DNA from: Methylomonas sp. UP202
GTDB taxonomy: Bacteria > Pseudomonadota > Gammaproteobacteria > Methylococcales > Methylomonadaceae
DNA: 64,000 bases
Direction: 5' to 3'
Assembly: GCF_029910655.1 (NCBI RefSeq)
Contig: NZ_CP123898.1
Coordinates: 62,001 to 126,000, forward strand
The notes under the pieces are model-generated. The model saw only the letters and a program-made list of their open reading frames with translations. It was not told the origin of the DNA and made no database searches. How positions within the stretch are numbered: position 1 is the first letter of the stretch; every line of letters begins with the position of its first letter. Below are positions 43,521 to 51,609 of this stretch, in pieces. The translations under genes and the position numbers were made by a program.

Positions 43521-43549
43521 ACGAACACGACTTCCGTCGTGTTCGTTTC
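43521..43549 (+). terminator. Rho-independent terminator after the exonuclease gene
   Basis: ACGAACACGAC-TTCC-GTCGTGTTCGT, an 11-bp perfect stem with a tetraloop, followed by TTCTTT, 15 nt after the exonuclease stop. Confidence 0.8.
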
Positions 43550-43636
43550 TTTGAGTCGCTTCAGGACTTGTTTTAAGGTGTAAGCCAAGCCCTCAACCGA
43601 CTTTTCTAGCGCTATCGTCATCGATACGCTGAAAAT

Positions 43637-43738
43637 CCTGCAGTGCAGGCGTTCCGTCTTCAGGCGGCGATCAAGGGATGTCCTTGGTGGTACCGGGTGC
43701 GTCAAACCCGGTTTATGTCGGCCGTTGCTATCAACGGC
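43637..43738 (+). ncRNA. Five-hairpin RNA motif (class II), copy B
   Basis: CCTGCA/TGCAGG (43637-43649), constant CCGTC-TTCA-GGCGG, CAAGG/CCTTG, ACCGGGT/ACCCGGT around GCGTCAA (43692-43712), GCCGTTG/CAACGGC (43721-43738). Shares CGTTCCGTCTTCAGGCGGC with copy C exactly. Class I leader copy 3 starts 12 nt further on. Confidence 0.62.
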
Positions 43739-43750
43739 ATTTTCTCAAAA

Positions 43751-43799
43751 CCCGAAGGGGGCATCGCGCCCTATCGGGCCATCGGTGCCCCCGTTTTTT
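43751..43799 (+). promoter_or_regulatory. Structured 5' leader, class I, copy 3
   Basis: Stem 1: CCCGAAGGGGGC with GCGCCCTATCGGG. Stem 2: GGGGGCA (43757-43763) with TGCCCCC (43786-43792), followed by GTTTTTT, then GGAGG and the ATG at 43811. Confidence 0.7.
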
Positions 43800-43810
43800 G
43801 GAGGTGCACC

Positions 43811-44026
43811 ATGACTCATCAACAAGCGGTTTGGACGTTTTTAACCGATCTGAAACATCGGCGGGAAACCGCTAAACGGTTAGAAGAACTGGCCAAGTCG
43901 AATCCGGAAGCGGTCGTGACGTTTGTCGAAGCGCTACCGGACGGCTGGCAGTTTCAAGAAGATTCCGAAACCGATCTGCTCAAACGCCTCCATGCGATGG
44001 CGTTAACCTGCATCGCGGAGCGTTAA
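43811..44026 (+). CDS. Hypothetical small helical protein
   Basis: 71 aa, GGAGG before the ATG. Helical: AVWTFLTDLKHRRETAKRLE, then EAVVTFVEALPDGWQF. No family recognised. It carries both the class II motif and a class I leader, like recT, so its expression seems specially controlled. Its stop meets the convergent minus-strand gene. Confidence 0.65.
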   Translation: MTHQQAVWTFLTDLKHRRETAKRLEELAKSNPEAVVTFVEALPDGWQFQEDSETDLLKRLHAMALTCIAER

Positions 44027-44259
44027 TCCTTCAGCAACTGCTCGTAGGTGACTTCACCGCGTACCAGGGGACTGGTTCCCGTTTCCAACGCCTGTAGTAA
44101 ATCGGCGAGAAAGGCGGGCGCACAGGCCTGAACCAAGGCGACATCGTATTCCGCTGTCGTTTTAATCGTATTGACCGCGTAACCGCGCTGGGCGTTGTGG
44201 CGTTGTAAGCGGCGAAATTCCGCTTGGGTCAATCGGACTTTACCCGCATGTTCGATCAT
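44023..44259 (-). CDS. Hypothetical protein
   Basis: 78 aa from ATG 44259 (GAGG upstream). Reads KVRLTQAEFRRLQRHNAQRG at the start and DLLQALETGTSPLVRGEVTY near the end, suggesting a small helix-rich protein. It runs against the surrounding plus-strand genes and has no class I leader. The longer upstream frame covers the leader of the next gene and is rejected. Confidence 0.5.
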   Translation of the reverse strand: MIEHAGKVRLTQAEFRRLQRHNAQRGYAVNTIKTTAEYDVALVQACAPAFLADLLQALETGTSPLVRGEVTYEQLLKD

Positions 44260-44305
44260 GCAAACCTCGATCGGTGTTGATGTTTGACATCGTTTGATGA
44301 CTATA

Positions 44306-44361
44306 CCCACCCCAACAGGGAGACTTCTCCCGCTGGGGGCGTGTCTCCCTTTTAATTTTTT
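44306..44361 (+). promoter_or_regulatory. Structured 5' leader, class I, copy 4
   Basis: Stem 1: CCCAACAGGGAGA with TCTCCCGCTGGGG. Stem 2: AGGGAGAC (44317-44324) with GTCTCCCT (44343-44350), followed by TTTAATTTTTT, AGGAG and the ATG at 44375. Confidence 0.72.
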
Positions 44362-44374
44362 AGGAGATACGACC

Positions 44375-44665
44375 ATGAACTTCAAATCCCTTTTTAAATT
44401 TCCACGCCGCGAAGCTTTCATGTCCACGGCGGACAAGCTGCTCGAACTGGCCGCGTTAAAACCGGCCTCGGTCGCGGGCGCTTTATTGAACCATCCCGAT
44501 GTCTTTCGGGACCTCAACCCGGCGATCGCCACCACCTTGGTGCTGTCGCTGATCGATCGCGGTCAAACCGACACCTTGCGCCAACTGCTGGCCAGTAAGG
44601 CAATCGGCGAAGCCAAAGCCGAACTGCTGGCGGAATTACTCCTCCTGGAGGCATTCGCCGAGTAA
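44375..44665 (+). CDS. Hypothetical protein
   Basis: 96 aa, AGGAG before the ATG. Helical repeats (ADKLLELAALKPASVAGALL, then TLVLSLIDRGQTDTLRQLL) may form a small alpha-helical solenoid or dimer. No family recognised. Its last 10 codons overlap a convergent minus-strand gene. Confidence 0.62.
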   Translation: MNFKSLFKFPRREAFMSTADKLLELAALKPASVAGALLNHPDVFRDLNPAIATTLVLSLIDRGQTDTLRQLLASKAIGEAKAELLAELLLLEAFAE

Positions 44666-44845
44666 CACGGCTTGCAGCAAGCGGGATTCGGCACTCGTGT
44701 CGCACTCCCGCAAGTCCTCGGCCGCGACGCTCAAGGCCGTATTGTACGCCGCGACCGTCTTTGGCGGTGTGGCTCGATCGGTCATCACCCGAAAGGCGTG
44801 GCGTTCCCGGTCGCTTAAACGCAGTTTTTGTCCTAATCGAATCAT
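44636..44845 (-). CDS. Hypothetical protein
   Basis: 69 aa. Basic N-terminus (RLGQKLRLSDRERHAFRVMT) and acidic helical C-terminus. It runs opposite to its neighbours, overlapping the 96-aa gene tail to tail. No family recognised; no class I leader. Confidence 0.45.
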   Translation of the reverse strand: MIRLGQKLRLSDRERHAFRVMTDRATPPKTVAAYNTALSVAAEDLRECDTSAESRLLQAVLLGECLQEE

Positions 44846-44898
44846 CGCGGTGTCCTCAATGGTTTAGACCATCATAACCGCGATGACGCATTCATCAA

Positions 44899-44949
44899 CC
44901 CCGACAGGGAGGCTCGCTTCCCCACCGGGGAGGGCGTCCGCCTCTTTTT
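44899..44949 (+). promoter_or_regulatory. Structured 5' leader, class I, copy 5 (MoxR-type gene)
   Basis: Stem 1: CCCCGACAGGGAGG with CTTCCCCACCGGGG. Stem 2: GGGAGGC (44907-44913) with GCCTC (44940-44944), then TTTTT. An AGGAGG and the ATG at 44978 follow after 20 nt. Confidence 0.65.
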
Positions 44950-44977
44950 CGGGTTTCACCCTGAATCAGGAGGCAGT

Positions 44978-45919
44978 ATGTACCAACAATACCCTATCGC
45001 CGAGACCTTCGGCATACCCGCTCCGGCATCCATGAAAGTCGAGGGCTTTACGCCTTCCAGCAATCCGTTTGTCCCGGTCGAAAAACCGTATCTGTTCCGG
45101 CGCGAGCCGCTCCGCGACGCGCTGGCGTTTTTCGGCAATCCGAACGGCGACGGCTTGTATATCACCGGCCCCACCGGATCCGGTAAAACCTCGCTGATCG
45201 AGCAAGTCGCCGCCCGCTTACACTGGGGCGTGCAGGCAGTCGCCGGTCACGGTCGACTCGAGTTCAACGATCTGCTCGGCCAATTCATCCTGACCGGCAA
45301 CGGTACGATGAAATGGATCGATGGACCCTTAACCAGCGCGGTGCGGCACGGCCAGGTGCTGTTGATCAACGAGATCGACGCCACCGACCCGGCAGAACTG
45401 CTCGGCTTGAACGATATCGTCGAAGGCAAGCCGTTGTTGATCGCCGCTACCGACGAAGTGGTTAAACCGCATCCGAAGTTTCGGCTGGTCGCGACCGGTA
45501 ATAGTGCCGGCGCCGGCGATCAGTCGGGTTTGTATCAAGGCGTGAATCGTCAAAGCCTGGCCTTCATGGACCGCTTCCGCTTAATGGAAGTGGGTTATCC
45601 GGAACCGGCCGACGAAATGACGATGCTCGAACAAGCGGTACCGACCATGCCCGTCAGTATTCGGGAACGCATGATTCAACTCGCCAACGAGATCCGCAAG
45701 GTCTTCATCGGGGGCGGCGATTCATCCGGCCTGCTGTCGATCACCATGTCGACCCGCGGTTTGTTGCGTTGGGCCCTACTCAGCGCCAACTACAAAGGTG
45801 CTCCGAATGCCCTGGCCTACGCCTTGGATCGGGCGCTGGTTCTGCGCGGCGATATGGCCGAACGCGAAGCCATCCACCGGATGGCGCAAGACGTGTTCGG
45901 TAGCGATTGGGTGGTGTGA
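44978..45919 (+). CDS. MoxR/CobS-type AAA+ ATPase
   Basis: 313 aa. Walker A GPTGSGKTSLIEQ (about 66-78), Walker B VLLINEIDATDP, sensor 1 FRLVATGNSAGAGD, arginine finger region FMDRFRLMEVGYPEP. Similar to cobaltochelatase CobS and MoxR ATPases, which work with VWA-domain partners as chaperones or metal-inserting machines. Here the VWA partner is at 47778 and the DUF3150 protein lies between, a set found together on many mobile elements. Its substrate is unknown. Confidence 0.9.
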   Translation: MYQQYPIAETFGIPAPASMKVEGFTPSSNPFVPVEKPYLFRREPLRDALAFFGNPNGDGLYITGPTGSGKTSLIEQVAARLHWGVQAVAGHGRLEFNDLLGQFILTGNGTMKWIDGPLTSAVRHGQVLLINEIDATDPAELLGLNDIVEGKPLLIAATDEVVKPHPKFRLVATGNSAGAGDQSGLYQGVNRQSLAFMDRFRLMEVGYPEPADEMTMLEQAVPTMPVSIRERMIQLANEIRKVFIGGGDSSGLLSITMSTRGLLRWALLSANYKGAPNALAYALDRALVLRGDMAEREAIHRMAQDVFGSDWVV

Positions 45920-45920
45920 G

Positions 45921-46376
45921 ATGACGGTGTTGTATTGGCAGGTCGAATGCCGAGCGCCCCAACCGGTCGTGCTCACCATGAACCACGCCTTGCACCACTG
46001 GCGATCTTGCATCGACCAATGGCAGCAAGGCCTAGGACTGAGCGGGGCACCTTGGCCGAATTGGGAGTCGTTGTTGCAACTGAGCGCAGCCGGACGCAGC
46101 TTCGACACCAGCGGCCAAATTCATCCAGAACACGGCATTACCCCGTGGCTCTGGCTGACGGCTTTAAAAAAAGCCGGCTGGAATGGCATCGACGTGGGCA
46201 TCGTGACCGACGCGATGCGAGAACTCTCGACGGACTTACACCAGGAAGTCGAGCTGTTGCAACCATTCGGTCTTGACCTCGCGCAAATCCGGCCTGTGGC
46301 GCAAGCCTTGGGCTTGTTGTTGCCGGCCTTGGATCTGCTCGACGCGCTGGGCGACACCGACAGTGCCTGGTTTTAA
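45921..46376 (+). CDS. Hypothetical protein in the MoxR-VWA module
   Basis: 151 aa, starting 1 nt after the AAA+ gene stop, so translationally coupled and without its own leader. Helical, Trp-rich N-terminus (YWQVECRAPQPVVLTMNHAL, then HHWRSCIDQWQQGLGLSG). No family recognised. The coupling suggests an adaptor for the AAA+ ATPase. Confidence 0.65.
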   Translation: MTVLYWQVECRAPQPVVLTMNHALHHWRSCIDQWQQGLGLSGAPWPNWESLLQLSAAGRSFDTSGQIHPEHGITPWLWLTALKKAGWNGIDVGIVTDAMRELSTDLHQEVELLQPFGLDLAQIRPVAQALGLLLPALDLLDALGDTDSAWF

Positions 46377-46431
46377 CCGGTCACGGTCTTTACTTTTTTA
46401 ATCCAGCCTGTTTAACACCAGGCTTTATCAA

Positions 46432-46479
46432 CCCGGAAGGGGCTTACACTGCCCTTCGGGGCTGTCGTAGGCCTCTTTT
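46432..46479 (+). promoter_or_regulatory. Structured 5' leader, class I, copy 6
   Basis: Stem 1: CCCGGAAGGGGC with GCCCTTCGGGG. Stem 2: GGGGCTTAC (46439-46447) with GTAGGCCTC (46467-46475), then TTTT, AAGGAGG and the ATG at 46491. A separate hairpin AGCCTG/CAGGCT at 46405-46424 lies just upstream. Confidence 0.7.
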
Positions 46480-46490
46480 AAGGAGGCACT

Positions 46491-47693
46491 ATGACGCAGT
46501 GTAATCAAATCCTGGACCGCGTGGTCCTGATCAAAATCGACGCCAACATCTACGGCGCGCGGAAAAAATTGCGCAAAGAAGATCTGGTGCTGGCCGACGG
46601 CAGCGAATTACCGCCCGAGGACTTGGCCAGTTTAGGCTCCAAGCGCTTGCTCGACCCCGATGAATTGGCGGATTTCAATCGTCTGAAAAAGGCGGGCGAA
46701 CGCCACTGTCTACGGGTCGGTACCCGCTTTATGGGCGGTTTTGTGGTGCCGGTCGAACACACGGCCGATATCGTAGCCGAACTGGAAAAAATCGCTTTGG
46801 CATTCGCCACGAAAAAAGCGAGTTTCCTGGCCGGCTACGACGATGCCGTGCGCGACTGGATCGCTAAACATCCCAGTTTTGCCGGCATCATCGAAAAGGC
46901 AATCGACCCCATGCCCTACGTGGCCATGAAGTTGGGTTTCGACTTCATGGTGGTCGCCATCCGACAACCGGAAGCCTCCAGCCCCAAAGATGTGGCACGG
47001 CTGGAACAACAAATCGATTCGATCGGCGGCCAGTTGTTTCACGAAGTGGCTGTCGATGCCCAGTTGTTGCTGGAACAGTCATTGATCGGAAAAGAGCAAG
47101 TCACTCGCAATGCCTTGCGGCCGATCAAACGGATTCGCGACAAACTGGATGGCTTGGGCTTTCTGGATCATCGCGTAGCGCCCATCGTCCGCTGGATCGA
47201 TACCTTGTTGCAAACCATCCCCAGTCGCGGTGCGATCAAGGGAGCCTTGCTGCAGGAAATCCTGGCGATGACCCTGCTGTTGGCCAATCCCGACCAGCTT
47301 CGCCGCCACGGCGAAGGCTTGTTGACGATGCAGCCGGCGGTGACGGACGACGACGATACGGAGGCCTTGGCGCCCTTGGGCGACGAGGAAGCACCAGCGT
47401 CGGCACCCGCCGCCGATCCGCTTCAATTCAGCCTGCTCGAACCGACCGCGGCACCCGCGATCGATCCGGAAGCGCTGTTTGGCGACTTGTTCGACGACTT
47501 GCTGACCGGTGACGGCTATCAAGAAGCGAACGATTCGACCTACGCCAATCCGGTTTCCGTTTCGGACGGCAAGCTTGAACCACCCGCCTTGGCCGCGCAA
47601 GCGCCCAAAGCGGATCCAGAAGACGAACCTCAAACCCGAGGCGATGCTGTTTCCAAGCCATCGGCGAAAGTGGTTGCCGATTTCTGGTTTTAA
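46491..47693 (+). CDS. DUF3150 family protein
   Basis: 400 aa. Matches DUF3150 as I know it: LDRVVLIKIDANIYGARKKL at the start, CLRVGTRFMGGFVVPV, and a helical middle. After about residue 290 the sequence becomes acidic and of low complexity (DDDDTEALAPLGDEEAPASA), probably a flexible linker. Genes of this family lie between a CobS-like ATPase and a CobT-like VWA protein, as here. Biochemical role unknown. Confidence 0.8.
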   Translation: MTQCNQILDRVVLIKIDANIYGARKKLRKEDLVLADGSELPPEDLASLGSKRLLDPDELADFNRLKKAGERHCLRVGTRFMGGFVVPVEHTADIVAELEKIALAFATKKASFLAGYDDAVRDWIAKHPSFAGIIEKAIDPMPYVAMKLGFDFMVVAIRQPEASSPKDVARLEQQIDSIGGQLFHEVAVDAQLLLEQSLIGKEQVTRNALRPIKRIRDKLDGLGFLDHRVAPIVRWIDTLLQTIPSRGAIKGALLQEILAMTLLLANPDQLRRHGEGLLTMQPAVTDDDDTEALAPLGDEEAPASAPAADPLQFSLLEPTAAPAIDPEALFGDLFDDLLTGDGYQEANDSTYANPVSVSDGKLEPPALAAQAPKADPEDEPQTRGDAVSKPSAKVVADFWF

Positions 47694-47708
47694 GCGTTTC
47701 TTTATCCA

Positions 47709-47765
47709 CCCTATCGGGGCAATGCGACACGCCCCTTCGGGCCTGTGGCTTGCCCCGGTTTTTTT
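47709..47765 (+). promoter_or_regulatory. Structured 5' leader, class I, copy 7 (VWA gene)
   Basis: Stem 2: CGGGGCAA (47715-47722) with TTGCCCCG (47750-47757), followed by GTTTTTTT. Stem 1: CCCTATCGGGGC with GCCCCTTCGGG. AAGGAGC and the ATG at 47778 follow. Confidence 0.72.
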
Positions 47766-47777
47766 AAGGAGCAAGCC

Positions 47778-49556
47778 ATGAATTCAACTTTAGAACGTGC
47801 ATTTCCCATCGTGGCGGCCGCCATCGGCAACCGCTTTGGCATTCCGGTCTCGGTCGGCGGCGCGAACGCGTATACCGACGGCCATTCGATCCAGCTGCCG
47901 GGCTATGACGGCACCGATCCGGATTATCAGACGGTCGCCTGGGGCTATTTGGCCCATGAAGCCGCCCATCTTCGGTTTTCGGATTTTGAGATCGACTACG
48001 GCGATTCGGTGCTGCGCCGGCGCATCTGCGGCGCAATCGAAGACGTGCGGATCGAGCATGAACTGGCCAAGACCTATCCGGGCACCCGGCTAACCTTGGC
48101 CAAAGTGATCGAAAAAATGATCGTCGAAGGCCGGTTCGTCGCGATGACGACACACGACCATCCCGGCAACGTGTTGTACGGCTACATTCTGAAACGGCTC
48201 AGAGCAACGGTGTTGGGTCAAGCGGTACTCACCCCCTTGGTCGATGCCACCCGAGAGGCGTTACGCGATGGTTTTCCGCGCGGCGCGCTGATTCGTTTGG
48301 AAGGTCTGTTATCCGAAGTGCCTAACGCCTTAACCTGCGAACGGGACTGTCTGGACCTGACCGATCGGATTTTGGCGATGATCGAACAGGAATGTACCGA
48401 ACCGACGGACACGTCGGCTAGCGGTGATTCGGACTCGGAGGATGCTGACAACGCCGCCCCCGAGGATGATAACGATCCATCCGACACGGAAACCGAGCAC
48501 GAGGATTCGTCATCGTCCGGTTCAGACGCAGACGGCGCCGAAAGCCTGACCGATCCCGAAGCCCCGGCCCAGTCCGATCAGGACAACGAGCCTGGAAACG
48601 ATTCGGCGGGGGCGGATAACGCTTCGTCCGGAACGGATCAGCCGACCCAGCAGGACGAGAGCACTACGCCGTCTTTAATGGACCTACTGCGTGCCACGTC
48701 CGAGCAGGACCTGGAACCGGACTGGTTCGAAACGGTGAAAGCGCAATTGCGCCTGGCACCGGGCACCTATCACGACCTGATCTTACCGAACGGGCTCATC
48801 CCGACCGGTAGCCGCTTGGTCGGTCAAGCCTTGGCCAAGCGGGTGGCACAAGACAGCAAAGCCTTGCGCGTCGCGTTGCAAAGTGCGGTGCAAGCTCACC
48901 GGCAAAACCGGCCGCAAGCCGTGCGCAACGGTCGGCGTATCGATCCTCGCCGCTTATCCAAGCTGGCGTTGGGCGATACGCGGGTGTTTTGCCGATCCGG
49001 ACACCAGGTCTCGCCGAACAGTGCGGTACATTTGTTGTTGGATACCTCCGAGAGTATGGGTGATGAAATCGTGATCGATAATGTCGCGGTCACGTTACTG
49101 AGTCTGGCACTGGACGCGGCAATGGCCTTGGCCCTGGCGTTGGAAAGTATCCAGGGTGTCAATCCAGCGATCACCGCCTTTCCGGGCGCCGACGATGCGT
49201 CGGTGCATCAGGTGTTACGCCACGGCGAAAAAGTCCTCGGCAGTTGGGGGCGATTTTCGCTGTCGGCGGCCAATACCACGCCGATGACCCAAGCGGTCTG
49301 GTTTGCCGCGGCGCAATTGCTGCAATGCCGCGAACCGCGCAAGGTGCTGTTAGTGATCACCGATGGGGTGCCCAACGATAAAGCGGGTACGCTGTCGATC
49401 TTAAAACGTTGCCAGGACAACGGCATCGAAACCCTGGGTATCGGCTTGGGCGTGGAGGTGGGCCATTTGTTTCCGGTCGCCCCCAGCATCCAACACGTGT
49501 CCGAACTCAGGCATCAGCTGTTCGAACTGTCCAAAGCCGTGCTATTGGCGGCTTGA
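47778..49556 (+). CDS. CobT-like VWA-domain protein
   Basis: 592 aa from ATG 47778. The N-terminal part contains LAHEAAHLRFSDFE, a zincin-like HExxH. Residues about 210-300 are an acidic linker (SGDSDSEDADNAAPEDDNDP). The C-terminal VWA domain (about 410-590) has the MIDAS DTSES in VHLLLDTSESMGDEIV, plus NTTPMTQA and LLVITDGVPND. CobT of cobaltochelatase has the same acidic-linker-VWA layout. It probably binds the AAA+ ring encoded at 44978. The HEAAH site suggests added protease function, unproven. Confidence 0.87.
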   Translation: MNSTLERAFPIVAAAIGNRFGIPVSVGGANAYTDGHSIQLPGYDGTDPDYQTVAWGYLAHEAAHLRFSDFEIDYGDSVLRRRICGAIEDVRIEHELAKTYPGTRLTLAKVIEKMIVEGRFVAMTTHDHPGNVLYGYILKRLRATVLGQAVLTPLVDATREALRDGFPRGALIRLEGLLSEVPNALTCERDCLDLTDRILAMIEQECTEPTDTSASGDSDSEDADNAAPEDDNDPSDTETEHEDSSSSGSDADGAESLTDPEAPAQSDQDNEPGNDSAGADNASSGTDQPTQQDESTTPSLMDLLRATSEQDLEPDWFETVKAQLRLAPGTYHDLILPNGLIPTGSRLVGQALAKRVAQDSKALRVALQSAVQAHRQNRPQAVRNGRRIDPRRLSKLALGDTRVFCRSGHQVSPNSAVHLLLDTSESMGDEIVIDNVAVTLLSLALDAAMALALALESIQGVNPAITAFPGADDASVHQVLRHGEKVLGSWGRFSLSAANTTPMTQAVWFAAAQLLQCREPRKVLLVITDGVPNDKAGTLSILKRCQDNGIETLGIGLGVEVGHLFPVAPSIQHVSELRHQLFELSKAVLLAA

Positions 49557-49760
49557 GCGGTTTAAGGTGAATTGAAGCGTGCCGGTACGCGTTGCAGGAT
49601 TTCATTTCGATGAAGTCCTGCCCGTATCGGCCACCCTATTGCCAGCGGCTAGCGATCGGGCTAGAGTAACGCAACCCTCATAAGAGCCGGTTTTCTCATG
49701 CGTGGTCCAGGACTTCGCATCGCAAAATCGACTTCATGCGTTCTTTCGAGAATGCTGATT

Positions 49761-49862
49761 CCGGCCACGGCCGGCGTTCCGTCTTCAGGCGGCCAGCAAA
49801 ATCACCTTTTGCTGGTATCGGTTGCGTCAATGCCGATCCTTCATCCGGCTTGTTTACAAGCC
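49761..49862 (+). ncRNA. Five-hairpin RNA motif (class II), copy C
   Basis: CCGGCC/GGCCGG (49761-49774), constant CCGTC-TTCA-GGCGG (49779-49792), CAGCAAA/TTTGCTG (49794-49814), ATCGG/CCGAT with loop TTGCGTCAATG (49817-49837), GGCTTG/CAAGCC (49847-49862). Four of the five stems have sequences different from copies A and B yet pair fully. Confidence 0.62.
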
Positions 49863-49871
49863 TTTATCCAT

Positions 49872-49920
49872 CCCGCTTCGGGCGCCACTGCCCGAGCCGG
49901 GTCGTGCGTTTGAAGCTTTT
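49872..49920 (+). promoter_or_regulatory. Structured 5' leader, class I, copy 8
   Basis: Stem 1: CCCGCTTCGGGC with GCCCGAGCCGGG is clear. Stem 2 is weaker here (GCGCCAC with GTGCGT), followed by GCTTTTTC; GGAAGGAGG and the ATG at 49946 follow. Confidence 0.55.
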
Positions 49921-49945
49921 TCTTCCGCTTTGGAAGGAGGTTTCC

Positions 49946-50455
49946 ATGCACTTGATCATTGGTACCATTCTGCTTGCCTTATTCATCCTGGCCATCCGGG
50001 TGATCTGGTATACCTACAAGACGGCCCGGTTCTGGTTTAGCCAACACGGGGCGTTCTGGCAAAGTCAACGCTTAGCCAACCCGTCGGTCAGGCCCGCGCT
50101 ACCCGCGCGCTTTACCGCACAAAACGCACGGCCCGCAGCGGATTGGGAGGATCTTTCCCAAACGATTCGGGCGAGCCTTTTGGAACGCAACCAGAGCCAC
50201 GCCTATCGGCTCGAGAAACTCGATGTCGATCTGCAGGTTAGGTTGAAAACCCAAGCGATTATGCAGGCGGATATCCAAATCGCCGAGCTGCAACGCCGCT
50301 TGGCCGAAGCGCAGGCACTACTCAAACAGCCCGTGAAAAAACGGCGAAAATCGGATGCGGCCTTGGCTACACCGGTTAAAAAGCCCAGTCCCGCGGCCGG
50401 TTTGCGCAAAGCCTTGCAAGGCGAAAAAAGCACGACCGGTTCGATTGTGCATTAA
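49946..50455 (+). CDS. Single-pass membrane protein with coiled coil
   Basis: 169 aa. An N-terminal membrane helix (LIIGTILLALFILAIRVIWY), then a soluble part with a coiled coil (about 80-125, VRLKTQAIMQADIQIAELQR) and a basic Lys/Pro-rich tail (VKKRRKSDAALATPVKKPSP). A GGAAGGAGG ribosome binding site precedes the ATG. No family recognised. It carries both RNA motifs upstream. Confidence 0.65.
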   Translation: MHLIIGTILLALFILAIRVIWYTYKTARFWFSQHGAFWQSQRLANPSVRPALPARFTAQNARPAADWEDLSQTIRASLLERNQSHAYRLEKLDVDLQVRLKTQAIMQADIQIAELQRRLAEAQALLKQPVKKRRKSDAALATPVKKPSPAAGLRKALQGEKSTTGSIVH

Positions 50456-50467
50456 TCGGGCTGGGCA

Positions 50468-50824
50468 TCAGTGCAGCCGGGTCGTCACCGACGGCAGGCG
50501 AAACACGTTGCAACGCCGCAATTCTTGCTCGACATCGAGCTCGAGCAACGGTGCAATCTGGACAATCGTATCCCGCCTAAATGCGCGGATGCGAGCTAAC
50601 AGCGGTCCTGCCACTTGGGGATCGGGGATGTTCGTCAATACGTCGACCTCGTAGTCGTTCAGATCCGCGAGGATCTTGCGATAGCAGTCGAAGTGACGTT
50701 TACCGGGTCTCACCAGAACCGCCATTGGCTTACGTTCGGGTTGGGGCCGGGGTTTAGGTGGCGGATCGATGAGTCGATCCAGCCACTTCACCCATTCAAC
50801 GATTCGGGTCCATGTTAGGTTCAT
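50468..50824 (-). CDS. Hypothetical protein
   Basis: 118 aa. N-terminal amphipathic helix (WTRIVEWVKWLDRLIDPPPK), a Pro/Arg-rich link, then an alpha/beta part with HFDCYRKILADLNDYEVDVL. It runs against its neighbours and has no class I leader. A hairpin (ATCGG-A-CCTT paired with AAGG-TCA-GCCGAT, plus-strand 50822-50853) covers the start codon and may limit initiation. Confidence 0.5.
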   Translation of the reverse strand: MNLTWTRIVEWVKWLDRLIDPPPKPRPQPERKPMAVLVRPGKRHFDCYRKILADLNDYEVDVLTNIPDPQVAGPLLARIRAFRRDTIVQIAPLLELDVEQELRRCNVFRLPSVTTRLH

Positions 50825-50921
50825 CGGCTGACCTTGAAAAAGGGAAGGTCCGATTACCGTACAACGACTTTTTCATAACGCAACCGTCCGTCCTTACGGC
50901 CGGCGGCAAAGACTTATTTAA

Positions 50922-50962
50922 CCCTGGCGGGATCCACATCCCTCGGGGTGACGATTCCCGCC
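50922..50962 (+). promoter_or_regulatory. Structured 5' leader, class I, copy 9
   Basis: Stem 2: GGCGGGAT (50926-50933) with ATTCCCGCC (50954-50962). Stem 1: CCCTGGCGGGAT with ATCCCTCGGGG. No T-tract after stem 2; ACGGAGGG and the ATG at 50982 follow. Confidence 0.65.
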
Positions 50963-50981
50963 AATCACGGAGGGAATTACC

Positions 50982-51563
50982 ATGTCATCCTTACCCGCTC
51001 CGGTTTCGGAGATTGTGTACCTTAACCAATACCGTTGCCCCTATTGCCAGATCGAATGGGACGACGAATGGAGTTGCGCCTGCAACGACCATTGCCCGTC
51101 GTGCAATGCTGAAATCGAACCGTACCACAGCGACGTAGCCGCCGACGAGCATCGATCGCCGGCCTACGCCGTGACCTACACCCTCGATTACACGCACCGG
51201 GTGGTGGTCGGCGTCGTCGCTGACAGTCCGGAACAAGCCCAATCGATCGCCGAAGCCGCGTTCGACGACGGCTCGATTTGGGACGACACCCCGGAAATGC
51301 CGCTGCTGTTCGACGACTTCGAGGAAGTCGACGGCGAAACCTTGCAATGGGAAGTCGCAGCGGTCGACGTCTGGCCCAAGGCCGACGCCTCGGTGGTGAA
51401 GCTCCGTCAAGAACGCACCGCGATGGCGGTGTGCCGCGGTCTGATCGGCGCCTACCAGCGTGGTGAAGACGCCGGCGGCAGTATCGATTGGTCGGACTTA
51501 GACCCGCTGATACCGTTAGCTCAAGAAGCGCTTGGGTTGTCTGATTCAGACCCAGCCGCTTAA
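50982..51563 (+). CDS. Zinc-ribbon-containing hypothetical protein
   Basis: 193 aa. The N-terminus has a treble pair of Cys motifs (YRCPYCQIEWDDEWSCACND, then CPSCNAEIEPY) that would fold as a zinc ribbon. The rest is acidic with a strand-rich region (AVTYTLDYTHRVVVGVVADS) and a helical C-terminus. No family recognised beyond that. Confidence 0.65.
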   Translation: MSSLPAPVSEIVYLNQYRCPYCQIEWDDEWSCACNDHCPSCNAEIEPYHSDVAADEHRSPAYAVTYTLDYTHRVVVGVVADSPEQAQSIAEAAFDDGSIWDDTPEMPLLFDDFEEVDGETLQWEVAAVDVWPKADASVVKLRQERTAMAVCRGLIGAYQRGEDAGGSIDWSDLDPLIPLAQEALGLSDSDPAA

Positions 51564-51609
51564 TCATCCTTCGGCTTTTCGCGGCATTCGCGGCGAGCCT
51601 CATGATCAA

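Noticed and set aside
43511..43705. 64-codon minus-strand frame with a plausible helical C-terminus
   Set aside because: Lies over a perfect terminator stem and the class II RNA motif; its coding look comes from those repeats.
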